Shown here in pieces: positions 30,364 through 42,300 of a stretch of 64,000 bases of DNA. How positions within the stretch are numbered: position 1 is the first letter of the stretch; every line of letters starts with the position of its first letter. The notes beneath the pieces were generated by a model that did no database searches, had not been told where the DNA came from, and saw only the letters and a list, made by a program, of their open reading frames with translations. The DNA lies in contig NC_040017.1 of NCBI RefSeq assembly GCF_000972845.2, forward strand, positions 22,715,606 through 22,779,605. The letters run 5' to 3'. A program made the position numbers and the translations under genes. Source of the DNA: Larimichthys crocea. Taxonomy: Eukaryota; Chordata; Actinopteri; Sciaenidae.

Positions 30364-33300
30364 GTAAGCCACCACGTTTTGAAATCACGCTTAATATGAA
30401 TCCATTGAGCCACAGAGTGATCCTATAAACACAGCAGCCGTGCTTTTCATACAGACAGGAGAGCAAAGACATGGCCAACTGTGCAGAAATACTTTTTATT
30501 TAAGCAGCCAAGTTGAAAAAAATAAAAGCTTGAATGTCTCTCCATGGCAGGCTTACTCAAGTTAGTATGTCCTGTTCACTTTATGCCAAATAATGCTTCA
30601 AAAATAAAAGGTTTAAAATGAAAGTAAATTACTACGGTCATGTTAAAGCAATCAGATGGAGAAATGCCTCAACTGTCAGGCAGTAATATTTTAACAAGTT
30701 GGACTGTCGCCTCTCACGTTTTTGCCACCTGGTCCAAATGAAAAGCCTACACTGTATTTTCTGCAAATTAAAAGCCTATGAAACAGATTGTTTGGTTGCG
30801 GCAAGCCCTCTCACCCTCCACGGGTCATGACATATTGCTCTTTCCCGAGGGAGACTATCAATCTGTATCCTTGCACCAACCTGCTGGGACTATATTTTAA
30901 AGGCTATGCTATACATCAAAATTTTAACAGGGTTTACTGCTGGTTTTTACTTGCACCATTAATGTGGCCTAAATCCTGCTTTCAGGTGAGTTTTTTTTCT
31001 GTTCCCGATTTAATGTATGTGAAGGTATAACAAAAGAGCTTTTTGTTTCCTCTGCAGGGTGGACTGAGCTCAGTAGCCTATGTGAGGATAGATCTGGTTG
31101 ACATTAATGATAACAGACCCGCCTTCTACCCAGTCAGCTATGCTGTCAGTCTGAGCACACAGAGTGCCCCTGGGACATCCGTTGTCAGAGTGACGGCCTA
31201 TGACCCAGACACAGGCGAGAATGGCAAAATTACATACAAAACAGTACCTGGAGGAGCCTCCCCCTACTTTACTCTCAACAAAGACACAGGTTGGAACTTT
31301 CACTGTATTTTCAAGATCATTTATTAAAGGAGCTGACTGACTTTGCAGTCGCACTCTGCATTTCCATTGCATTATTGACCTTTAAGAGTTATATGGCTGT
31401 GTGATGTGATAATAGCCTGTTTGAAGCTTGCCTGTGGTTTTGTTTTTATAGGTGTGATTTCCCTGTCTCGGTCTGTCTATGGAAAGGCCAACTCCGTCAT
31501 TCCCATGATAATCTCTGCTCAGGACGGTGGTGGTCTAACTGCCCTCGTCAATGCCAGAGTCAACATTAGCGTGGTGGCCGGGCTGGTGGCGCCACCTGTA
31601 TTTGAACAGACTCAGTACTACTTTACTGTATCGGAGGATGTCCTGCGGGGGACAGTTGTAGGCATTGTCCAGGCCAGTATTAAGACAGGTAGGGTCCACA
31701 ACAAACACATGCCTCTCTTCATGTTGTTTCTCACTCTCTCACTCACAGCCCATGATGAACAGTTCAGTACACCTGGATCATGCTGCAATACCACTTGTAC
31801 AAATAAGCATTGGGCCACTATATACACCTCTGAAATAACATCAATCAAAAAGTCCATTTTACAACTTTGTTTATATATTTCATTTTTAAAGCTCAATTAC
31901 AATCATGAAAATTGAAAAATGACATTGTTGCAGTATACTGTTACTTCAGTGCTTTTAGCACAGCCTCCTGGGCAGTGGTGATGTGTCTCTGTTTTTTGTC
32001 CTGTTTCTCTCTTTGTAGGTACCTCTAGAGATATCTCCTACACCATTAGTTCTGGGGACCCTGCAGGCTATTTTACAGTGGATCCTGACAGTGGGGCCCT
32101 AAGAACAAGTCTGCCCCTTGATCATGAAGCCCAATCAAGTCTTGATTTGGAAGTGCAGGCCCGCAGTGGCAACCCCCCTGCTTTTGGCCAGACCCATGTC
32201 CACATTACCATCGCAGATATTAACGATAACCCGCCTGTTTTTCTGCCCTCATCCTCTGAGTCCTTGCTGCTGCCAGAACATACAGAAATGGGCACAATGG
32301 TATATCGGGTCCAAGCTGAGGACAGAGACTCTGGACTCAATGGACAACTCACCTTCGATCTTTCTTCTTCAAGTGGAGTCCAGAGGATCTTCAGCATAGA
32401 GCGCAGCAGTGGAGAGATCCGATTGATAGGCAGCCTCAGCTATGAGAGTGTCCCCCGTTATGACCTCCAGGTGATTGCCAAGGATAGTGGAGTACCCCAG
32501 CTTAGTGCCACCTTCATGCTTGTGGTTCATGTCCAGGCAGAGAATGACCAAGGACCCGTGTTTGATACCCTCACATACCGGGTAGAGCTAAAAGAAGGTA
32601 TTCCAATAAACAAACGCTTCCTGCAGGTCAGGGCTCTGAACAGAGAAACCCCTGGCTCAGGTTACTCCAGTACCCTGGCGTATCATCTGCGTCCAGACGG
32701 AGATGCTGCAGGATTTGGCATTGCTGCAGACAGTGGCTGGCTGTTTGTGAAAAGTGCCCTTGACAGAGAAGTCAAAGACATGTATCTTCTCACAGTGCTG
32801 GCCAGCCAAGGTCATGGACATCTGAAGAAGACAGGCAGTGCCACAGTGCGGATATCAGTGACTGATGAGAATGACAACTCTCCTCGGCTTACGCAGGAGA
32901 GGGTCTTCATGGCTGTGAGAGAAAACCTACCTGCAGGAACAGGCTTTGGTCACGTGTCAGCAACGGATCGAGACAGCGGACCCAACGGACGCCTTAGCTA
33001 CCGCTTCCTGCACCCCGACCGTCACTTCCAGATAAACTCCCATACAGGTTAATTGAAAATGAGATGTACTACAATTAATCACAGCAGCAGTCACAGCTGG
33101 TCTATCAGATTAAAGCATTAAAATGGAGATTGCTTAGGTTTGCTTCATTAGAAAATTGATTAAAATCTCAGAATTTATGCAAAACCAGAGCAGGCCTGAA
33201 TGAAAAACAGCAGTTAGCTGAGTGTAATGTCACACAGTAAAACTGCTGTTGACGCACGAGCTATCGAAGAAAAGATAAGAAGAAAAGCTGCACTGCAGAA

Positions 33301-36300
33301 TTTTGGATGTCTGTTTGGATGTTTTTCCTTAGATTTTTCTGAAACTAAAACCAATCTGAAGTAAGCAATTAATTCTTATAATTCTACATGACCTCTAAGT
33401 CTCATCATTGTTAAAAACAGGCTATATACTGAACAATATTGTTTATCATCTGTCATCAAAACTTAAAATTATTTTAGGAAAAGATGAGCAAGTTGCTTCT
33501 TTGCCACTTTCATAGATTAATCAGACAATGTTGAGCAGCACTAAGCGTCTTGCTGGGCTTTAATTGGCCCGCTGAGTCTGTTAGTCTGTGGGTGCAGACA
33601 TCGACTCTCAATTGCGATCAGAGTTATGAGTCCCTACAGCGTCTGCCAACCTTCCAAAATTCCTCTTTGTGTGTGTGTGTGAGCGAGCATGCACATGTCC
33701 ACACGTACATCTGCACACTGTGCATGTCTATTACTTGTGTGTCATTGATCAAAGCCTGCTGGCTCTAAAGTATCTCATCATTATTCCACTGCTCTGGACT
33801 ACTGGCTTGGCATTAAATCCCTCTCTTCCACCCCGTCTCTCCTCAGGTGAAATCAGTACAAGGACTATTCTGGACAGAGAGCAGCAGTCTAGTTACCAGC
33901 TGGTGGTGGTGGTTCAAGACGGGGGTTCGCCCTCCCGTAGTGCCACAGGCACAGCCTTCATTACTGTCCTGGATGACAACGACAATGACCCTGCTTTCGC
34001 TCACAGCCATTCTGGCAAAAACCTTGTCATACAGGTGATAGCACAAGATAAGAAACACAGAAAAGGCAGAAAATTAAATGTCTTTCATATTTTTGTTGAC
34101 ATATTTTTTAATCCATAGGTGACAGAAGGTCAGTCCTCTGGGGTTTTACTGGGCATGCTGCAAGCCAAAGACCCCGATGAAGGAGAGAACGGCACCGTAT
34201 TCTACTCTTTGTCAGGTACAGTACCTGCAGGAAATAGAGAATACTCATCTGTGCAAAACAAACACCAATCTAATTATATCTACTGTATGCAAATGTGCTC
34301 CATTTAGGGGTTTAAGAAAGTGATGCATCTGGATACATTAAGGGCAATCTGCAACCCAGTCAGAAGAAAGTAATTTCCATGGGGTTTTTGTAAATCATCT
34401 TGAACTGTGTTCAGAAAAGTACAGTATGAATGAATGATTATTATTGTAACCCATGTTTGAAAATTGCTTCAGTTTAATACTGACACCATGCTACGACTGA
34501 ATCACTGGATTTGTGTGTTTTGTCTCCCACGTAACAATTACTCGAGTTAAAATTTGGACCTTCTATCTCTCCCAGGTCCCAGGGCTGAGCGTTTCTCTTT
34601 GAACCCAAACACTGGGGAGCTGCATTCATCATCTCCTCTCAGCCACTCAGAGAGGGCTGAGTACACTCTGACAGTGACAGCCACTGACAGAGGACTGCCC
34701 CCTCGCAGCACCTCATGCTCGCTTACCATTCAGGTCAGACTTTCACTGGAGCCCGGCCAGTATAAACACCCTCACTACTCACCTATTTAATATCAAAGAA
34801 TAGACTCTGTGCTGAGAGGATACATGTCTCTGGGCCCCTCAGACTAGCTGCAGACATATCAGCCTCACTTCTGACAAGCTTCCCTCCCATCCCCTCCCTT
34901 TTCTTCCCCTGTGACTTTTCAAAAGGGAAATTTCTATCTGAAATGGAAAAGTGGGTCTGAATCAAATACTCCCAGCTGGCTTGTGATGAGGGCCAGCTGT
35001 AGACTGTTCTGATCAAGGTCATACTCAATGACTTCAACACTTTTTTAATACAGTAGCCCTTTTTTTTGCAAAGAGCGGCAGGGCTGTACACTCACGTAAA
35101 ACACAGCACTGAAGGTAATTCAGTTAATATTTAATATAGAACAGAAAGGGAACACAATGGAAGAACCCTGGAAGGAACGTAGATTTATAGGTTCCAGGAA
35201 AATAGAGTTGCCATATAAACAGCTCCAGTAAGTGCCAGTTCAGTTTTTCCTTCTTTCCAACAAAAAAAAAAATGGAAGTCATAATTATTAGTTAATTGGA
35301 TTAAACAGTACAGTGTTGTTCTTGCCCACTGACGCATTTCTGTAATTTCCTTTAATCATCTTTTCAGACTGATTTTCTTAATCCGTCAATGATAGGATGG
35401 GGCTATACAAATGTATTTCTGGAATACTGTTTTTCCTGCCTAATGTGGAACCAATTTACAGCTTGTCATGTAACATTTCACAACAAACAGCATATTTAGT
35501 TTGAATGCCTACTTACTGTGGGAACTGTGCTGCTGGATGCAACGCTGAGTATCTATTACTAAGCGTCTCAGTAATGCCGTTTGAACATTTGATCAACACT
35601 CCTTCTCCCTCCTTCTTTTACAGCTGTTTAAATTTTCTCAGTCCATGCTTGTGTCAAAGAAAAAAAAACGTTTTATTAAAACAATATGTCACACGTTACT
35701 TATGGTGCTCTTTTCATACAAAGGAAAGAAGTAATAATGTTGTAGCCTTTGAAGACACTTGAACTACTCATCAAAGGGCGTGTAAAGCTATACACAGTAC
35801 AGAAATATGTCCCAGTGCTAAATTTGAACTCTCTCACCATTTCCTCCTCTGATTGTGTTACTTTTATCATCTATTATTTTATTATTTTTCCTGGCAGCAA
35901 CATGAGTATCAGATTAAGTGTTATTAAGGTTAGCAGGCGTGTTATTCAAGTCTATAAAAACCTCTTGTAATCGGCTTCATTTATTCCCAGTGGACATACA
36001 GAATAACTGAGTAGACTGGACAAAACCTGTTTCTGCTTTGCCCAAAAATCCATGAAATGGATGTAAACTTCGGTTTAAATGAAGCCTTATATCCACTGTC
36101 TTGTAGTTCTCAAATATTGTACTATTTCTTCCTTGCAGGTTCTCAGCAGTAACAGACCTACTTCTAATTCCCTCTCCATATCCTTCAATTCTGTGGAGGA
36201 AGCCAAGCCGGGTTCTGTAATTGGCTCAGTCCGCCTTCGCGACACTCCAGAGGAAGGGGAGGTGACCTACATGGTTGTAGGAGGTACAGACCGGGATGGA

Positions 36301-39300
36301 ACCTTTGTCGTGGACCGTCTTACCGGAGACGTGTACCTGGCTTGTCCTCTTGACTATGAACGAGACGCACGCTACACCCTGCAGATTGAGATAGATGACT
36401 TCTCTCAGGCTCCCCCTAGCAGCACCATAGTCCACCTGGACATTGACGTAGAGGACAGTAATGACCACACCCCTCAGTTCCCAGAGGATCCCATCACTAT
36501 CGTCATCTCTGAGAACATGGAGCCTGGCTCGTCTGTCTATACTTTCCAGGCAATAGATAAGGATGGCAGTGGGCCCAACAGTGAGCTGAGGTACTCCATT
36601 GTCCAACAGTGGCCAAGCACCCCTGGCTTACTAACCCTTGACCCCTCTACTGGGGTTCTCTTTTTGGGCCAGGAGCTGGACCATGAGGTCACTTCCAACC
36701 TGATACTGGTTGTAAAGGCAACAGACTCTGCCCTCGATGCCAACCAGAGGCGCTGGGGTTCGGTCACAGCGAGGGTTTACGTAACTGATGAGAATGACAA
36801 TCCACCAGTGTTCAGCTCGCCAACAGCTGTCAGTGTGATGGAGGATCAGCCGGTGGGCTTTGTGGCTCTCTATGTCATGGCCAGAGATGCAGACCAAGGG
36901 GAGAATGGCAGAGTGACCTACAGTATCCAGTCTGGCAACACTGGAGGAACATTCAGCCTCAACCCTAACACTGGTAAGCACGGCCCAGTGCCAATGCAGG
37001 AGGGAGTGTAAGCTTTATGTTTGAGGCACAAAGTATGGATCTGTGACTTACATGCTGGAGACCAGTTTGCATCTTCTTTCAAACAAGTAGCATTTACAGA
37101 TTCTGTAGAAATAAAACATTAAAACATTTCTTGCACAACCATCTATAATATTTATGGTGATAGCAATGTGTAAGTCATACATCTGATCTCATGTTATGCC
37201 ACAGTGTGCATATAAACACTTATATGTGCACTCCTTTTTGCTCTGGTTATTTCACATTGATAAGACTAAACCTCTATCTTTATGTTTCAAGCACCTGTTG
37301 AGAATTCCAGCACTTATCCTTTGCTGAAGTTGAAATATTTTCAATTTAAGCGGACAAGCGAATCTGCATCTGTTGACCTCTGTTTGAGGATTTTCACGGA
37401 TTTTATGATGCATTTGTGCCACCTCTAAATTTTACTTTGCATTGCACGTGAACTTACCTTTCCATGTGCTTCCACACACACACCCCCGCCACAATCACCA
37501 AACCTCCCCCACCATAAATGCACACAGACTCTTGTAATACTCTGCTTACGTCTAAGTACAGCACAACTCTTGCTTCACCTTTCATGACTTATTTCTCTCA
37601 GTTGGAGGCCAGACAGACAGAGCAGCCTGCCAGATATATAACACACACACTCACACAAGCTTGCACAAGCACACGTATATACACACACAAACACACACCC
37701 CATCATCTGTTATTGTGGATCTATTCCCATGAAAGACCAAAGAACCTCCTGCTCAGGCTTCTGGGAACCATTAGAGAAGGGATCAGTTACGCGTGTTTAT
37801 GTGTATGCACGTGTGTGCATGTGTAGGCATGCACATATGTGTTTGTGTGCTCGCATGAGAGTCTGTCACTTAGTCAGCGCTGACCTTGGGCTATTTGGTC
37901 CTGTGGGCTCTGTTGTGGTGTTTGAGACACGTGTCAACTAAGGCTCCGCCTTCCCCTTCAAGTTGCCAACCAGGATGCCTCCTGGAGTAGCTCAAGGATG
38001 GAAACATTCAGGGTCTGTCATGCATGCCACTTTTGCTTTAGTCCAGTATGTGTGCTCACCTTGAAGTGTTTTCATGCACGCTGGTTATTTGTTAGAATGA
38101 TGCCAGAGTTAATCCTCTGAGCACCTGGTTTGCTCCTGTTTTGGGGTCACTGACTGCGGACCTGTGACCATCTTGACACACTCTATTTTCATCATTTTGG
38201 CATCACGGTTAACCACAAGAGAGAACTATTATTTGGAATATATAAAGTCACAGGCTGAGACACATTCTCATCACTCATTGTCAGACAGGAGGTCATTAAT
38301 TTTACTTGTAGCTATGGGAGGGTGCACCGGTGATGTGAATGATTAAGGGTGAATAGCTTCCTTGCAAAAGACAACACCATAAAGGGATTAACACATCACA
38401 GTTTGATGAATGACTTCTGCATATAAGACAAGAAAGATGTGTTTGTTGTCTGAGCAACCCCAGCTAACCCTCACACTGCAGCCCAAAATGTTGGCGCCAC
38501 AAACCTCACATAGGCTTAAGATGTTGGAATTGAAAACATCCAAAACAAAAACTCCCCCCCCCCTCCGTTTCCCACTGTCTTTTCTCTGCCCATGTGTTAT
38601 CAGTGACCAGGGATACAGCAGAATCACGAAGGAGTCAGATTGGGTGAAAATATTCCAGCCTGTAATTCCTACCAGATTAAAGGCTTAGGGGCAAGTTATC
38701 TCAGTCCTAGCAAGATACAAAGTGAAAACATGCTCAAAAAAAAAAGTTAAAACCAAAACATCTCCGACCCTTTCTTTCTTTCTTTAACAGTTGCTGCTCA
38801 TTTTAAAGCATGAAATTGAAATTGAATCAATGCAAGCTCTACTCTCTTAGGGCAGGATAATGAAAAGGCAAGGGTGCCCCTAATTTCTACAGAGCACGGC
38901 AGGCCTGGCTGTTGCGTGTCTAGAGTGTGTGTTTACTGCTTCTTTCTCGATGGCTGCGGCATTCTCCAATGGAAAATCTCGTAAACTGTGGCCAGACCAT
39001 TGGGCTGTTACAGCAGTGGTGGTGGTAGCACTCAGGTAGGCAAAGCTTTGTGTGTGGAGGAGATTAGCTCTGATTTGGCCCTCACACGGCAGCTTTTCAC
39101 ACTTGCTTTTTAAATCACTCGACTACACACAACCATGGAAAGTGGTATGTTTTATTGCCTTTGATAGCATGCTTTCATACTGTAGTTGTCGTGTGTAACT
39201 ACCTCTGTGAAACAGGCTGTAATAAAGCACACCCACCCACACACACACTACGCACACATACAGGAAATCTCTCCTCACATTTCACCTCTGATTCATCTTT

Positions 39301-42300
39301 CTACAGGCTCTCTGTCTATTTTCAAACCTTTGGACCGCGAGGAGCAGGACGTCTTTAACCTCACAATAATCGCTGAGGACCATGGGATACCCCAGCATTC
39401 ATCCAGCCAGCTGCTGTGTGTCCATGTGATTGATGTTAATGATGAGGTGCCCTGGTTTGAAGAGAGTCAGTATGAAGCCCAGATCTCTGAGAACCAGCCT
39501 CCAGGAACTAGTGTGTTGACAGTGTCCGCCTCTGATCTGGACCAAGGTAAGAAAAAACACTGCACTGACTCAGATACTGCAGCTTTGGCACATCTAATAA
39601 CTCTTAATCAACAAAGCATTCACAGTGAGCACTGATTTGGTAATTTGCAGGTGAGAAAACTAGGTTAATGGTTGGTTTATGTTTTAGAAAGTTACATATA
39701 ACCATTGTTTTAAATCATTTAAATGACTTTATATTTATATGAGAGCATAACTACATGTTGAAATATATATATTTAAAAAAAAAGCTTATTATATGCAGTT
39801 ACATGCAACTTAGATGTCTAAAAAAGAAACCAAACTTAGCCTGGTTTTAACCAAAACATGCTGCATGTATGTGTTTGTTGATTAATGGCTATCAAATTGT
39901 GCTGCTTCAGCAATTTAGACACAGAAAAATGCTAGTAATTCTTCTCAGCCTTCATGCGCTGAGTATGTATCCAAATTACAGACATTAACAGTTGTTTTTA
40001 ATTGAGGACTACACAGTAGGGTGGGGGTGGGGCCACAGAAAGAGTGCATTCCCCTGGACTTAGTCAGAAGCACATAAAACAGAAGGATTATAAACTTTCT
40101 CTCCAAAAGCAATCAGTGAAGTAAACAGGTGAGGTTGCCAGACTCCTTTTCTGTTAGCACGCAATCTGGCATCCAGACACCTGGGGGAGGGCCTTACTGC
40201 CAAAATGCTTAGACAGCAAAACGAATGACAAACAAACAAATAAGGAGACAAGCAAGCTTTTAACAAGCAAGTCAAAGTAACTTGAAAATGCAGTTTTTGT
40301 CGAGTCACTTTCTGAGCTTCACTGACTCTTACTGGTAATAAATATGGTTCAATCCATTTGAATCAAAGTATGGTCACTGTGCGTTTCTCTGCAGGAACCA
40401 ATGGGCAGGTGACATATGGTGGCATCTCAGAGGAGGGTTTCAGCATCAACCCAATTACAGGTGTAATAACAACCACCAAGTCACTGGACAGGGAGCTCAA
40501 GGAGTACTACACTGTGACAGGTACTGTTCTATAACATAACATGTGAAATATGCACTGAGATGACTGAGTTTTGAGAATTTACACAATTCTGTGTGTTTTT
40601 CTTTTTTTTCTTATGTTTTGACAGTTTATGCAAAAGATGCAGGCCTCCCCCCAAATTATGCCAAAGCCACAGTGAGGATCAGAGTGCTTGATGAGAACGA
40701 CAACGCCCCTTCCTTTGGACGTCTCTACTACAGCATAGAGGTGCCTGAAAACCTGGAGGCTTTGCCTCTGTTCACCCTGAGGGCCACTGACAAGGATTCT
40801 GGAGAGAGTGGGGAGATGAACTATAAGATTACAGGTGAGGTTTTGTACCATACAGCTCGTACTGCTCCACTGATTTTTGAATTTTTTTAACTTTTGATAC
40901 CATTTGCTATTTCTCTCCTTCCAGCTGGAGATCCATCTGGAGACTTCCGCTTGGACAGAGAGTCAGGTGTGCTGTCCACTTCAAGGCCTCTGGATCGGGA
41001 GAAGAGGGCTGGGTACACACTAACAGTCACAGCTCATGACCAGGGACACCCTCCCCTCAGCAGTACCAGTACAGTGGAGGTGACCGTCATGGACATCAAC
41101 GATCACAGCCCCCAGTTTCAGAGCAGCAGCTACACTGCGGACATCTCAGAAGATGTTCCCATCGGCTCACTGGTCTTGGAGGTGAAAGCCATTGATCTGG
41201 ATCAGGGCCCCAACAGCCAGGTGCTGTACTTTCTGAGCACCGGCTCCAAGAGCATGTTCATCATAGACCAGAACACAGGCCGCATTATCACAGCAGCACC
41301 CTTAGACAGAGAGAGAACCAGCTCTTACACCTTTGAGGTGTGTGCCACTGACTCTTCCCCTATAAACCCACGTAATTCCACTGCTCAGGTGACTGTCTAC
41401 ATTCAAGATGTGAACGACAATGCTCCCTACTTCATTCTGGACCCGCTTATTGTGAACATCTCTGCCAGCAGTGTGTCCAGCCGCCGAGTGCTGGCCACCA
41501 TGAGGGCAGAGGACAAGGACTTTGGGGCTAATGGCTCTGTGTTTTATCGTTTTGCCAACCCTGTGAGGGGCTTCACCATCAACTCACTGACAGGGGACAT
41601 CCAGGCTACAGAGAAGCTTCAGACTCTGACCCAAAGCCAGAGGACATTGATAGTCCAGGCTATGGACCAGGGCAACCCAGCTCAATCTTCCCTGGGGGTG
41701 GTTATCATTTATATCAAGGAACAGAGTTACAGGGGGATTCGCTTTTCTCGCACGGCACGAGATGTCAGTCTGCAGGAAAACGCTGCTAAAGGTTTGAATG
41801 ATACAAAATTCTAACCATTTTACATGGAAATTGGTGAATGTATTATGAAAATGATTGGAAGTAAAATGTTTCAACGAAGTGTGTTTCTTTTATCTCATAG
41901 GCACAGTAGTAACACAGACTCAGGCCCAGTACCCTGATGGCTCTCAAACTGGTATCAGCTACAGTATTTTCAGTGGAAACAGATTGCAGTCTTTTGGAAT
42001 AAACACCATTACTGGTAAGTGCGGGATTGAAGCATACACTACAAACTGATGTTTTTCAAATCTACAGAGTGACTCATTGTTTTTGTTTTTTTGGTGAATT
42101 AGGTGAAATATGGGTTCAGAAATCTGAAGGACTTGACTTTGAGGAGACTCCGAAACTCCGCCTTGTGGTGAAAGCTGAGACGGCATCCTCCAGCTCCTAC
42201 ATGGCTGTCAACTTAATCCTGCAGGACGTCAATGACAACTTGCCACGCTTCCAACTCCAGAACTATGTAGCCTATATTAGAGAGGCACAGGGCTACGACT

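Larger units (their letters stand above)
36974..39306 (+). other. dchs1: dchs1 intron, 2,333 bp, with CA-rich and TG-rich tracts
   Basis: The largest intron that is wholly inside the window. It holds a CA-rich tract (about 37640-37700), a TG-rich tract (about 37791-37850) and another CA-rich stretch just before the acceptor (about 39228-39262). The flanking exons join in frame within one repeat, so no coding exon is missing. Confidence 0.78.

Noticed and set aside
31043..32078. In-frame ATG codons near some exons that could be read as starts
   Set aside because: They lie in introns or in mid-repeat. The exons join in frame as one long coding sequence whose real start is upstream of the window.
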